A DNA stretch of 64,000 nucleotides, taken from the NCBI GenBank assembly GCA_039794405.1, contig JBDIVL010000018.1, forward strand, positions 1 to 64,000, read 5' to 3'. The position numbers and the translations under genes are program-made. The notes under the pieces are model-generated. The model did no database searches. It saw only the letters and a program-made list of their open reading frames with translations, and was not told the origin of the DNA. Positions 25,672-34,860 of this stretch are shown one piece after another; position 1 is the first letter of the stretch; every line of letters starts with the position of its first letter. Source of the DNA: JBDIVL01 sp039794405 (lineage in GTDB: Bacteria > Planctomycetota > Brocadiia > Brocadiales > Brocadiaceae).

Positions 25672-26459
25672 AAATTAACGTCTTGGCTATTGGTGATATC
25701 GTAGGAAAACCCGGGCGTATCATTTTAAAGAATAAATTAAAAATACTTATCAATAAGGAAGACATACATTTCTGTATTGCAAATGGAGAAAATGCGGCTG
25801 GAGGAGCCGGTATTACAGGAGAGATAGCAACAGAGCTATTCTCTTATGGTATTGATGTGATCACTACAGGGGATCATGTTTGGGATAAAAGGGAAATATT
25901 GCATTTCCTGGAAACCAATAGAAATATCCTCAGACCAGGCAATTATTCACCTTTGGCAGTCGGGAAAGGATATGTTACAAAAAAATCTGCCACGGGACAC
26001 CCGATTGGCGTAATTAATTTACTGGGGCGGGTATTTATGAAGCCAGTAGATTGTCCTTTCAGGGGGGTAGATGAGATGCTGAAAAATATCTTAAGAGAAA
26101 CAAAAATAATTTTTGTAGATATACACGCAGAGGCAACTTCTGAAAAAATCGCAATGGGATGGTATTTAGATGGCAGGGTAAGTGCCGTAGTTGGTACACA
26201 CACTCACGTACCTACCGCTGATGAAAGAATTTTGCCCAAAGGAACAGCCTTTATCAGTGACCTGGGAATGACGGGCCCACATGAATCCGTTCTGGGTAGA
26301 AAGACTGACTGTGTATTGAGGGCAATTGTAACACAGATGCCTACCCGATTTGAAGTGGCAGAAAAAGATGCTCGGATACAAGGCGTAAAGGTAGTTGTGG
26401 ATAGTCAAACGGGAAAGGCTGATAGCATAAAGAGAATTGAGGTAAAAGAGGTTGATTAG
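25668..26459 (+). CDS. ymdB: YmdB-type metallophosphoesterase (2',3'-cAMP phosphodiesterase family)
   Basis: A 263-residue protein with the metal-binding GDIVGKPGR (Asp10), NGENAAGGAGIT, TTGDHVWDKRE and VGTHTHVPTADERI motifs of the YmdB family. The Bacillus homologue hydrolyses cyclic nucleotides and affects biofilm and sporulation decisions. Here it sits between coaD and xseA in a tight cluster (ATG directly follows its stop), so it is likely co-expressed as housekeeping. Confidence 0.93.
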   Translation: MKINVLAIGDIVGKPGRIILKNKLKILINKEDIHFCIANGENAAGGAGITGEIATELFSYGIDVITTGDHVWDKREILHFLETNRNILRPGNYSPLAVGKGYVTKKSATGHPIGVINLLGRVFMKPVDCPFRGVDEMLKNILRETKIIFVDIHAEATSEKIAMGWYLDGRVSAVVGTHTHVPTADERILPKGTAFISDLGMTGPHESVLGRKTDCVLRAIVTQMPTRFEVAEKDARIQGVKVVVDSQTGKADSIKRIEVKEVD

Positions 26460-27710
26460 ATGAATTTCACTGAAACGTTACCCCTATTCATGAACCCTCA
26501 TAATAAAGAAAATACAAGCAAGATTTTAACGATATCTGAGTTAACCAGAAGGATACGCGGTTCACTTGAGCAGGAATTTTTTCATATATGGGTTGTGGGA
26601 GAAGTATCCAATGTAAAAAAGCCCATATCAGGACATGTATATCTGACCCTGAAAGACGCCGATGCGCAAATTCAGGCCGTAATGTTCAGATCCACTGCAA
26701 GCCGTATAAAATTTGAGTTGGAAGATGGAATGGAAGTTTTCGCTTTTGGTTCCGTTACCGTGTACGAACTGCGCGGGCAATACCAACTTATTATTGAAAA
26801 TATTGAACCAAAGGGTATTGGGGTGTTACAGCTAGCTTTTTTACAATTAAAAGAGCGACTTGAAAAAGAAGGCTTATTTGACCCGGTACATAAAAAGCCA
26901 ATCCCTTTCCTCCCCCAAAAAATAGCCATTGTAACATCACCAACAGGCGCTGCAATAAGGGATATCTTACAGGTTATCAACAGAAGATTTCCCAGGGTAG
27001 AGATTCTTATTTACCCGGTAAAGGTCCAGGGGGAAGGTGCGGCACTGGAAATTGCCCAGGCAATAAGGGATTTGAATAGTATGCCCGATATCGATATAAT
27101 GATTGTGGGAAGAGGAGGGGGCAGCATTGAGGATTTATGGACATTCAATGAGGAAGTAGTTGCCCGAAGTATTTATGCCTCAAAAATTCCTATTATTTCT
27201 GCAGTGGGTCACGAGATCGATGTAACAATTTCAGATCTGGTCGCGGATAAGAGAGCACTTACTCCTACAGAAGCAGGAGAGCTAGTTGTACCATGCTACG
27301 ATCAGCTAAAAGATTCATTAGAAAAAATTAAAACTAGACTTATTCAAGCCTTGTATAATAAAATATTGCTTGTTAAAAGCAGGGTACTGGGAATGAAAAA
27401 TAGTCTTTCATTGAAAAGACCTTTTGATAAGATTCTGAGATCACAACAAGAATTAGATGAGATTATCCAGAGGCTCATTGTGGCAAGTAAGCATAAAGTG
27501 GAATTAGAAAGAGAACGGTTGATTACTCTTGCAAGCAGACTGGAATGCGTGAGCCCATTAAAAGTATTGAGTAGGGGTTATTCGATCATAACAGACACGG
27601 AAGATAATAAACCTATCAAGTCAACCGAAGGACTGAGCATTGGGAAAAAGGTAAGGATACGCCTTTTCCATGGCACTCTGATATCTTCAATAGTTGAAAT
27701 ATTAGAATAA
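26460..27710 (+). CDS. xseA: exodeoxyribonuclease VII large subunit
   Basis: A 416-residue protein. An N-terminal OB-fold (LTISELTRRIRGSLEQEFFH, VSNVKKPISGHVYLTLKD) is followed by the catalytic domain with KKIAIVTSPTGAAIRDIL, GRGGGSIEDLWTFNEE and ISAVGHEIDVTISDLVADKR, then coiled coils and a C-terminal SRGYSII segment. With XseB it degrades single-stranded DNA from both ends. The annotated ATG at 26460 directly abuts the ymdB stop; an in-frame ATG at 26490 is an alternative start. Its stop codon lies inside a direct repeat flanking a palindromic element. Confidence 0.96.
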   Translation: MNFTETLPLFMNPHNKENTSKILTISELTRRIRGSLEQEFFHIWVVGEVSNVKKPISGHVYLTLKDADAQIQAVMFRSTASRIKFELEDGMEVFAFGSVTVYELRGQYQLIIENIEPKGIGVLQLAFLQLKERLEKEGLFDPVHKKPIPFLPQKIAIVTSPTGAAIRDILQVINRRFPRVEILIYPVKVQGEGAALEIAQAIRDLNSMPDIDIMIVGRGGGSIEDLWTFNEEVVARSIYASKIPIISAVGHEIDVTISDLVADKRALTPTEAGELVVPCYDQLKDSLEKIKTRLIQALYNKILLVKSRVLGMKNSLSLKRPFDKILRSQQELDEIIQRLIVASKHKVELERERLITLASRLECVSPLKVLSRGYSIITDTEDNKPIKSTEGLSIGKKVRIRLFHGTLISSIVEILE

Positions 27711-27878
27711 ATGAGGCCTTCGGCGACTTAAAACATAAATTTTTCCCTCCCTTGATGGGAGGGATTAAGGGAGGGTGATTAGCTTGCTTTTCCACCCCCC
27801 ACCTAACCGCCCCCATCAAGGGGGAGGAAAACTAACAATTTGAATTTCCTAAGCATTAAATGAGGCCTTTGGCGACTT
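27708..27878. repeat. palindromic element bracketed by 22-bp direct repeats
   Basis: TAAATGAGGCCTTCGGCGAC (27708-) recurs at 27857-27878 with 21 of 22 bases identical. Between them lies an imperfect inverted repeat made of CCCTCCCTTGATGGGAGGG around 27747 and a mirror CCCCATCAAGGGGGAGG around 27811. The left direct repeat begins with the xseA stop codon. The pattern resembles a small mobile palindrome with a duplicated flank. Further downstream, CTGCCACAGAGGCAC and CTTTGTGGCA form another loose dyad. Confidence 0.55.
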
Positions 27879-27993
27879 TTTTCTGCCACAGAGGCACTAG
27901 TACTCTAAGTTCTCCTTTGTGACTTAGTAGCTTTGTGGCAACTTTGATACCTGTATTTTATGAAGGTTCAAATTACTAAGAGATTTTTAATTC

Positions 27994-28242
27994 ATGGCTA
28001 AGACAAAATTTGCAGATGTACTAAAAGGATTAGAGGAAATTGTTGAACGGCTTGAAAAGGGAGATTTATCGTTAGATGACACTCTGTCCGAATACGAAAA
28101 TGGCATTAAGCTGTATAAGCAGTGCATCGCCCTATTGGAGAATGCAGAAAAAAAGATTCAAATATTAGTGAAGGATGGAAATGGTATAATCCACACAAAG
28201 GATTTTCATAGAGAAGACTCCTTTGAGACAAAACAGGAATAA
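27994..28242 (+). CDS. xseB: exodeoxyribonuclease VII small subunit
   Basis: An 82-residue helical protein, MAKTKFADVLKGLEEIVERL..., with the family pattern LEKGDLSLDDTLSEYENGIKLYKQCIALL. It forms the helical bundle that binds XseA. It is 283 bp from xseA, separated by repeats, whereas in many bacteria the two overlap. Confidence 0.93.
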   Translation: MAKTKFADVLKGLEEIVERLEKGDLSLDDTLSEYENGIKLYKQCIALLENAEKKIQILVKDGNGIIHTKDFHREDSFETKQE

Positions 28243-28246
28243 GTAT

Positions 28247-28353
28247 CTGGACATAAATATTTGTACCTTTATTTTTCCGGTGTTGGTTCAATCGTGGACA
28301 ATTGAACCAATTTGAGAATGCTCCTGAAAAAAGGTACAAAAATTTCTGTCCAG
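28247..28353. repeat. nested inverted repeat after xseB
   Basis: Outer arms CTGGACATAAATATTTGTAC (28247-) and its near reverse complement at 28330-28353 pair over about 24 bases; an inner pair GGTTCAAT (28285-28292) / ATTGAACC (28301-28308) forms the tip. A separate pair TAAATACCTAA (28359-28369) / TTAGGTATTTA (28417-28427) follows. It begins five bases after the xseB stop. Confidence 0.6.
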
Positions 28354-28440
28354 GTACTTAAATACCTAACGCAGCGAAGCTGCACCAAAATTTTTATCCA
28401 CGAAGATCGGGAGACCTTAGGTATTTAGACGTTACTCATA

Positions 28441-28468
28441 GTAGAGACACAAGATTTTGCGTCTCTAC
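28441..28468. repeat. short palindrome of the GTAGAGAC type
   Basis: GTAGAGACACAA (28441-28452) pairs with TTGCGTCTCTAC (28457-28468) with one mismatch and a four-base loop. It lies between the nested repeat and dxs. Palindromes of this sort are scattered in many genomes. Confidence 0.55.
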
Positions 28469-28532
28469 AAATAACCAATTTTTAAAAAATATTTTATTAC
28501 TAAATTTTAGACTAATAACCAACTGATGAAAT

Positions 28533-30467
28533 ATGAGTAGATTATTGGATCGTGTTGAATATCCAGAGGATTTGAAAAAACTAAAGGTAGAAGATTTGCC
28601 GAAATTAGCAGCAGAAATTCGGGAATTAATCGTGGACGTTGTCTCAAAAAATCCCGGACATCTTTCCTCAAATCTTGGTGTAGTAGAATTGACTATAGCA
28701 CTGCACTACTGTTTCGATTTTAAAAAGGATAAACTTGTATGGGATGTAGGCCATCAGGCATACGTTCATAAGATCCTTACCGGCAGGAGATCAAAGTTTC
28801 CAACTTTACGACAGTATAAGGGATTAAGTGGCTTTCCAGATAAAAACGAAAGTATATATGACCCCTTTACCACAGGTCATAGCGGGTGCGCTATATCAGC
28901 AGCCCTCGGGATGGCTTGTGCTGACGAAATTCTTGGATGCAAGAGGTCAATAGTTGCTGTTGTGGGCGACGGAGCCATAGGGGCTGGGATGTCTCTGGAG
29001 GCATTGAACCATGCTGGTTATCTTAAGAAAAATTTATTAGTGGTATTAAATGATAATGAAATGTCTATCTCTAATACCGTTGGTGCCTTTTCAAAATACT
29101 TTTACAAAATCAGAACCGTCCCATTATTTGCTGATCTTAAGAAAGATGTTCATAATCTGTTAAACATCCTGCCCGTACTTGGCAAACCAGTTGAAAAGAC
29201 ATTAGAACATATCATCGAATTAATAAGGAGAGGAGTTGTTCCCGGCCAGATATTTGAGGACCTTGGGTTTAATTATTTTGGTCCAATCGACGGACATAAT
29301 TTCGGGATGTTACTTGAAACATTGAATGATATTAAGCACCTCACCGGCCCCGTTCTTTTGCATGTGGTAACGGAAAAGGGAAGAGGATTTGAGCCAGCAT
29401 CTCAAAACCCGGCACAATACCACAGTGCCGGTAAATTTGAAATGTGCAATGGAAAGATTACCCAGACGGTAAAGGACAAGAAGAGTATTTCTTATACCGA
29501 TGTTTTTGGGGAAACTCTCGTAGAACTAGCAAGGAACAATCCTAAAATCGTTGGCATTACCGCTGCCATGCCTGATGGAACCGGTATTGTTTCTTTTGGG
29601 AAGAAATTTCCTGATAGATTTTATGACGCTGGGATTTGCGAGCAGCATGCCGTTGGTCTGGCAAATGGGCTGGTCGCAGGAGGGTTAAAACCCGTAGTGG
29701 CTATTTACTCAACATTCTTACAAAGGGCTTATGACCAGGTTTTTCATGATGCGTGCCTGCAGCGAAACGGGATTGTCTTTGCTTTAGATCGGGCAGGAGT
29801 TGTCGGTAATGACGGCCCTACACATAATGGGGTGTTTGATATCGCCTATCTCCGTAATCTGCCGGACATTATCTTAATGGCTCCAAAAGACGGGAATGAA
29901 TTGAAATCGATGTTAAAGATTGCTCTGGACTCAGGCAGGGTTGTGGCAATCCGTTACCCGAAAGAAGATGTTCCCGATGAAAAACTCGACCCGCAGTACA
30001 AAACATTTGAAATCGGAAAGGCAGAGGTACTAAGGGAAGGAACAGAAGGCGTTCTTCTTGCCTATGGCGCCATGGTATCCCGATGCCTCCGTGCAGCAGA
30101 AAAACTGAGGGAAAAAGGTATAGAAGTTACTGTAGTTAATGCAAGGTTTGCAAAACCCCTTGATAAAGAACTTATTTTGGAACTTGTCAGAAACCATAAA
30201 TTGATCATGACAGTAGAAGATCATGTATTAATGGGAGGTTTTGGTTCTGCAGTACTTGAGCTTGTTGCCGATGAAAGGGAAGATGTTAGTAAGATTGTAA
30301 GAATCGGTATCCCTGATCATTTTCTTGAACATGGTCCCCGGACTCTGGTGTTAAAAAACATATGTTTGGATGAGAACGGGATTGCCGATAAGTTTATTTC
30401 AACACTTGAGTTAATGGACATACAAAGTTCGCTTACCAAGACTGAAAAGAGACGATTATCTGTTTAA
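28533..30467 (+). CDS. dxs: 1-deoxy-D-xylulose-5-phosphate synthase
   Basis: A 644-residue thiamine-diphosphate enzyme. VWDVGHQAYVHKILTGR and the GDGAIGAGMSLEALNHAG cofactor site lie in the first domain; GICEQHAVGLANGL and DRAGVVGNDGPTHNG in the second; the transketolase C-terminal domain carries VEDHVLMGGFGSAV. It condenses pyruvate with glyceraldehyde 3-phosphate to start the MEP isoprenoid pathway. The nadK gene follows after four bases. Isoprenoid use is echoed by a polyprenyl synthetase at 46 kb. Confidence 0.97.
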   Translation: MSRLLDRVEYPEDLKKLKVEDLPKLAAEIRELIVDVVSKNPGHLSSNLGVVELTIALHYCFDFKKDKLVWDVGHQAYVHKILTGRRSKFPTLRQYKGLSGFPDKNESIYDPFTTGHSGCAISAALGMACADEILGCKRSIVAVVGDGAIGAGMSLEALNHAGYLKKNLLVVLNDNEMSISNTVGAFSKYFYKIRTVPLFADLKKDVHNLLNILPVLGKPVEKTLEHIIELIRRGVVPGQIFEDLGFNYFGPIDGHNFGMLLETLNDIKHLTGPVLLHVVTEKGRGFEPASQNPAQYHSAGKFEMCNGKITQTVKDKKSISYTDVFGETLVELARNNPKIVGITAAMPDGTGIVSFGKKFPDRFYDAGICEQHAVGLANGLVAGGLKPVVAIYSTFLQRAYDQVFHDACLQRNGIVFALDRAGVVGNDGPTHNGVFDIAYLRNLPDIILMAPKDGNELKSMLKIALDSGRVVAIRYPKEDVPDEKLDPQYKTFEIGKAEVLREGTEGVLLAYGAMVSRCLRAAEKLREKGIEVTVVNARFAKPLDKELILELVRNHKLIMTVEDHVLMGGFGSAVLELVADEREDVSKIVRIGIPDHFLEHGPRTLVLKNICLDENGIADKFISTLELMDIQSSLTKTEKRRLSV

Positions 30468-30471
30468 ACAA

Positions 30472-31314
30472 ATGAAAAAAATCCTCATCTTGGGTGACTT
30501 AAGCAAGAAAAAGATTTATGATACGATTCTCGGGCTAAAACCGTGGTTTGAGAAGCACGTCGGCATTGACATTATTGATTTATCGAAAGAAAAAAATTTT
30601 GGAAAAAGGGAAGCCGAAATAGCCGTAGTATTCGGTGGCGACGGAGCAATTCTTTCTACCTGTAGAGAACTAGGGAAAAATCAGGTACCAATTATCGGTG
30701 TCCATATGGGGAGATTTGGTTTTTTAGCAGAACTTATGGAGAAGGATGTCCAGGTTTCCTTAGAAAAGGTATTTGCCGGAGATTATCAGATACGAAAAAG
30801 GATGCTTCTCTTATGCAGTACCGAACGTGAAGGTAAAATAATCAACGAGTCTACAGGCATTAATGATGCGGTGGTTTCCCGCTCATCTTTGTCGAGGTTA
30901 ATTTCCATCAGATTAAAAATGAACGGGGAAGACGTAGCGACCTACAGAGCCGACGGCTTAATCGTATCAACCCCTTTAGGCTCAACGGCACATTCTCTGT
31001 CGGCAGGAGGACCAATCTTAACTCCCGAATTAAATGCATTTATTATCGTACCCATATGCCCTCATACGCTTACCAACCGACCATTAGTCGTATCGGGAGA
31101 TACAAAGATAGAAATGGAACTCTTATCCCAGTTGAATGGTACCGGCCTAACTGTGGATGGTCAGGTCTTTATGGAATTAGAAATGGGTGACAGGATAAAA
31201 GTAGAACGATCAGACATTGAGGTACAAATGATTTACACCGGTGCAAGGACATTTTACGGAGTATTGCATGAGAAATTAAACTGGGGGGGACAGCCGAATT
31301 ATGGCCGTAATTAA
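30472..31314 (+). CDS. nadK: NAD kinase
   Basis: A 280-residue protein with the GGDG ATP-binding motif in VVFGGDGAILSTCREL, the GRFGFLAEL block, NDAVVSR and the TPLGSTAHSLSAGGPIL signature of the NAD kinase fold. It makes NADP from NAD. It directly follows dxs and its 3' end overlaps the ferredoxin gene by 14 bases, so dxs, nadK and the first oxidoreductase cluster may be one operon. Confidence 0.95.
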   Translation: MKKILILGDLSKKKIYDTILGLKPWFEKHVGIDIIDLSKEKNFGKREAEIAVVFGGDGAILSTCRELGKNQVPIIGVHMGRFGFLAELMEKDVQVSLEKVFAGDYQIRKRMLLLCSTEREGKIINESTGINDAVVSRSSLSRLISIRLKMNGEDVATYRADGLIVSTPLGSTAHSLSAGGPILTPELNAFIIVPICPHTLTNRPLVVSGDTKIEMELLSQLNGTGLTVDGQVFMELEMGDRIKVERSDIEVQMIYTGARTFYGVLHEKLNWGGQPNYGRN

Positions 31315-31519
31315 AATAAAAGAAAATTATTGTAAGGGGTGCCTTCTCTGTATACCCGTATGTCATAATAAATCGTTAGTAAGCTCCGATACGATAAACG
31401 AGCATGGATTGCATCCGGTAAAGTTCAGAGAAGGTGCTGAATGTGATGGTTGTAAAAAATGTGCAATAATGTGTCCTGACGTAGCGATAGAAATTTATTA
31501 TAAGAAGATAAACACCTGA
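31301..31519 (+). CDS. korD: 2[4Fe-4S] ferredoxin subunit of 2-oxoacid:ferredoxin oxidoreductase (KorD/VorD-like)
   Basis: A 72-residue protein with two cluster motifs, CKGCLLCIPVC and CDGCKKCAIMCP, the delta-subunit type ferredoxin that passes electrons from the oxidoreductase. It starts inside the end of nadK (14-bp overlap) and is followed by the alpha, beta and gamma genes. The KorD assignment is from context. Confidence 0.88.
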   Translation: MAVIKIKENYCKGCLLCIPVCHNKSLVSSDTINEHGLHPVKFREGAECDGCKKCAIMCPDVAIEIYYKKINT

Positions 31520-31573
31520 AAAGGTAAACACTGTTGAAATTCCTTAACATTCAATTACCGGGGCATATCAATA

Positions 31574-32683
31574 ATGAAACAATTATTAACAGGGAATGAA
31601 GCAGCTGCAGAAGCAGCTATACTAGCGGGTTGCAGGTATTATTATGGATATCCTATTACACCTCAAAATGAACTTATCAATTACATATCAGTAAGGATGC
31701 CTCAAGTTGGTGGAACCTTTATTCAGGCTGAGAGCGAGATTGCAGCTATCAACATGGTTTACGGAAGTGCAGCAGCGGGTGGTCGTACAATGACATCTTC
31801 GTCCAGTCCCGGTATAAGTCTGAAGCAAGAAGGAATCTCTTACCTGGCAGGAAGTGAACTCCCCTGTGTAATTATTAACATACAGCGTGGAGGACCTGGA
31901 TTAGGCGATATATCTGCGTCACAGGCAGACTATTTTCAAGCCGTAAAGGGAGGAGGGCATGGTGACTACCATACGATAGTGCTTGCACCGTGTTCTGTTC
32001 AGGAAATGGCAGATCTGGTTTATGATGCCTTTGACCTCGCAGACGAATACCGAATCCCCGTTTTAATCTTAGGAGATGCACAAATAGGACAGCTCATGGA
32101 ACCCGTGGAGTTTCATAAAAAAACGAAAAAGGTTCTCCCCAATAAAGACTGGGCGCTGACAGGTGCTGAAGGTAGAAAAAAGAGGGTAATAAAATCATTT
32201 TATCCTATTAAAGGCCAACTGGAAGAATTTAATGCCCATTTGCAGAAAAAATATAAGAAAATTGAAGAACATGAAGTACGTTATGAGACAGTTAACATTC
32301 AAAAGGCAGACATTGTTTTGGTCGCTTACGGTACTTCTGCGCGGATATGCAAAGAAGTCGTCAAGAGGAGCCAGCAGCTTAAGTTTCGGGTAGGTTTGAT
32401 ACGTCCAATTACCTTATGGCCATTTCCAAAAAAAATTATCCGGAAGATATCAGAGAGGGTACGGTGTATCTTAACCATTGAAATGAGTGCCGGACAGATG
32501 GTTGAAGATGTGAGGCTAGCGGTGGAGGGAAGATGTCCTGTTCATTTTTATGGAAGGACAGGTGGAGGTGTACCTACTTCTCTGGAAGTAATCAGAAAGA
32601 TCGTGGAAATTGTGCCAGATGACCAGGCTGCAAGTAAATTACTCCAATTAGCGGAGGTTAAGGAATATGCAAGCAATATATGA
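31574..32683 (+). CDS. korA: 2-oxoacid:ferredoxin oxidoreductase subunit alpha (KorA/VorB-like)
   Basis: A 369-residue protein. LTGNEAAAEAAILAGCRYYY, GYPITPQNELINY, AESEIAAINMVYGSAAAGGR and TMTSSSSPGISLKQEGISYL are the pyrimidine-binding domain of this superfamily; the C-terminal part is the transketolase-like domain II. The sequence closely follows proteins labelled VorB or KorA, so the substrate could be 2-oxoglutarate or branched-chain 2-oxoacids. It is stand-alone alpha, overlapping the beta gene by 17 bases. It is expected to be oxygen-sensitive and to act in the cytoplasm with ThDP and ferredoxin. Confidence 0.9.
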   Translation: MKQLLTGNEAAAEAAILAGCRYYYGYPITPQNELINYISVRMPQVGGTFIQAESEIAAINMVYGSAAAGGRTMTSSSSPGISLKQEGISYLAGSELPCVIINIQRGGPGLGDISASQADYFQAVKGGGHGDYHTIVLAPCSVQEMADLVYDAFDLADEYRIPVLILGDAQIGQLMEPVEFHKKTKKVLPNKDWALTGAEGRKKRVIKSFYPIKGQLEEFNAHLQKKYKKIEEHEVRYETVNIQKADIVLVAYGTSARICKEVVKRSQQLKFRVGLIRPITLWPFPKKIIRKISERVRCILTIEMSAGQMVEDVRLAVEGRCPVHFYGRTGGGVPTSLEVIRKIVEIVPDDQAASKLLQLAEVKEYASNI

Positions 32684-33413
32684 AATGCCGAAAACACTTA
32701 TAGATACGGCAACACATTTTTGTCCTGGCTGCGGCCACGGAATTGTCTTGAGATTAATCGCAGAGATTATTGATGCATGGGATATCCGGGGAAAAACTAT
32801 TGGATTGGCACCCGTAGGATGCTCTGTTCTTGCTTATAACTATCTTGATATTGATATGTGCGAGGCTGCTCATGGCCGTCCGCCCGCTGTTGCTACAGGC
32901 ATCAAGAGGGTTCATCCTGACCACCTCGTATTTGCTTACCAGGGAGATGGTGATTTAGCGGCAATAGGGATAGCGGAGATTATCCATGCCGCCAACAGAG
33001 GAGAAAATATTACTTTTATTTTTGTCAATAATGCCATTTATGGTATGACAAATGGTCAAATGGCACCGACCTCTTTAATAAAACAAAAAACGGTTACCAC
33101 ACCTACAGGAAGAAATCCGGCAAACCATGGTTATCCCATCCGGGTCTGTGAACTCTTGGCAGTTTTGGAAGGCAGTAGTTATATTGAAAGGGTCTGTCTG
33201 TCTTCCCCGGAAAACATTCGAAAGACAAAAAAGGCTCTTGAAAAAGGGTTCAAGACCCAGATTGAAAAAAGAGGGTTTTCTCTTATAGAGATTTTATCTC
33301 CTTGTCCAATTTACTGGCGAATGGATGCAAACGAATCGATGAAATATATCGATGAGGAGATGTCCAGTACCTTCCCATTAGGTGTAGTGAAGGATTGGGA
33401 GCATAAAAACTAG
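32667..33413 (+). CDS. korB: 2-oxoacid:ferredoxin oxidoreductase subunit beta (KorB/VorA-like)
   Basis: A 248-residue ThDP-binding subunit. HFCPGCGHGIVLRL holds two of the cluster cysteines, QGDGDLAAIGIAEIIHAANR the ThDP/Mg site, and NNAIYGMTNGQMAPTSL the conserved loop. It overlaps the alpha gene. It is paired with the ferredoxin and gamma genes nearby, so the complex is four-subunit. Confidence 0.93.
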   Translation: MQAIYEMPKTLIDTATHFCPGCGHGIVLRLIAEIIDAWDIRGKTIGLAPVGCSVLAYNYLDIDMCEAAHGRPPAVATGIKRVHPDHLVFAYQGDGDLAAIGIAEIIHAANRGENITFIFVNNAIYGMTNGQMAPTSLIKQKTVTTPTGRNPANHGYPIRVCELLAVLEGSSYIERVCLSSPENIRKTKKALEKGFKTQIEKRGFSLIEILSPCPIYWRMDANESMKYIDEEMSSTFPLGVVKDWEHKN

Positions 33414-33474
33414 TTTACCATATGAGAGATCTGTCTTATAAAGTGACTTTATTCATATAAATGCATGTTCATCA

Positions 33475-34029
33475 GTGACTAAGCTTATGACGGAGAAGGT
33501 AATTTTAGCTGGTTTTGGCGGACAAGGGATGATGTTGCTGGGAAAACTCCTTGCACAGGCAGCCATGACTGAAGGAAAGTATGTAACTTATTTTCCTTCT
33601 TATGGTACTGAGGTTAGAGGCGGAACAGCCGTCTACCACCTTGTCATTTCAAGTGAGGAAATTTTCTCTCCACTCATCGAAGAGACCGATACCCTTATTG
33701 TCATGAATCAGCCATCATATTTGAAATTTAAAGGGATGTTAAAACCCAATGGACTCCTTATTTTAAATGCATCCATGGTAGCACCGGACAACATCCCTGA
33801 AGCAAGAATATACAGAGTGCCGGCTACAGAGATTGCCAGCAAGCTGGGAAATGTGCTGGTTTCGAATATTGTTGTGCTCGGTGCTTATTTGGCAATAAAA
33901 CAATTATTTTCTGCCAATCAAATTTTGAGTCAATTACAAGTAATGATAAAAGGAAAAAAGGGAGACCTATTTCTCATTAATAAACAGGCACTTCAAAAGG
34001 GTATGCAAGTAATAAAAGACCCGACGTGA
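33475..34029 (+). CDS. korC: 2-oxoacid:ferredoxin oxidoreductase subunit gamma (KorC-like)
   Basis: A 184-residue protein with KVILAGFGGQGMMLLGKLLA, PSYGTEVRGGTAVYHLVIS and the AxxLGN block of the gamma domain, which binds the CoA moiety region. The frame begins with GTG at 33475; an ATG four codons later is an equally possible start, neither having a strong ribosome site. It is the last gene of the first cluster, 61 bp after beta. Confidence 0.9.
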   Translation: MTKLMTEKVILAGFGGQGMMLLGKLLAQAAMTEGKYVTYFPSYGTEVRGGTAVYHLVISSEEIFSPLIEETDTLIVMNQPSYLKFKGMLKPNGLLILNASMVAPDNIPEARIYRVPATEIASKLGNVLVSNIVVLGAYLAIKQLFSANQILSQLQVMIKGKKGDLFLINKQALQKGMQVIKDPT

Positions 34030-34848
34030 ACTTTATCGTAAATAGCAAAATCAAACACTACATCTCCTTGTCCCCTTCCTGCCCTGAAAAAGAAAATACT
34101 ATCCTTAGCGAAGTTATCGAGAAGTATTTGGATGTTATTCATAGTTATTAGGTTATTCGTGGTTGTTCATAGTAACTACAAATAACTAATTTTTTCAAAA
34201 TATTTCCCCATGTCCTTCGTGAATAGCAAAAACTTACAAAACTTGTCATCATGAAAATGGGAGAAGCAAGTTTTTACATAGCAATACTGTGTCATGCCAC
34301 ACTTCTGTAAATGTCATACTTCTGCGCCATGTCACACTTTTATCCTCTTATTGCAATAGGCATTCTCATGCGTGTACGGCAATTCTTTTGATATTGCAGT
34401 ATGAGCTGAGTTTATGGGGATTGCCTTTCACTATCTTGGCATAGTTTTTATTAGTCTTGTTCATAGCATCTCATGTTTTTTGTAATTCAAGAGGCCTACG
34501 GGTTGATTCCTAAGATAAAATTTCATTAATTCCTCCATCATAGGTATTATTGGCATATATTTTTCTAACTTAGTTACTTAATAGCCGTAATAGGGCATTA
34601 CCCCATAAAAACTTCTTTTTTGTATAAGTTCTTAGTAACTATTAGATAAGCATAAGCGGTTGACAGTAATAATGTATCACTTTTTGCTTACTGCCCATTG
34701 TATCTTTTTGGTTGTGGATATGTCACTCTATGAGATTTCCTATATCCTGAGAGAGCAATCACGGCAAATAAATTTATCATGTATAATTGCGAAAAAGGAT
34801 GTCCACTGAACAATATCCTGAGGCGGGGTAGCAGGAATTAAAGAATAA
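34030..34848. other. long intergenic region between the two oxidoreductase clusters
   Basis: No coding frame is supported in these 819 bases on either strand. It contains a tandem 18-mer array at 34289-34341 (separate entry) and AT-rich sequence, with a TTGACA at 34660 that could begin a promoter for the second cluster. A decayed mobile element is possible but not recognisable by eye. Confidence 0.4.
34289..34341. repeat. tandem array of three 17-18 base units
   Basis: GTGTCATGCCACACTTCT (34289-34306), GTAAATGTCATACTTCT (34307-34323) and GCGCCATGTCACACTTTT (34324-34341) are diverged copies of one unit. Its reverse complement matches the unit at 8129-8146 (AGAAGTGCGACATGGCAC). No CRISPR-like spacers are present. 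Confidence 0.55.
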
Positions 34849-34860
34849 GTGAGGTGCTGT

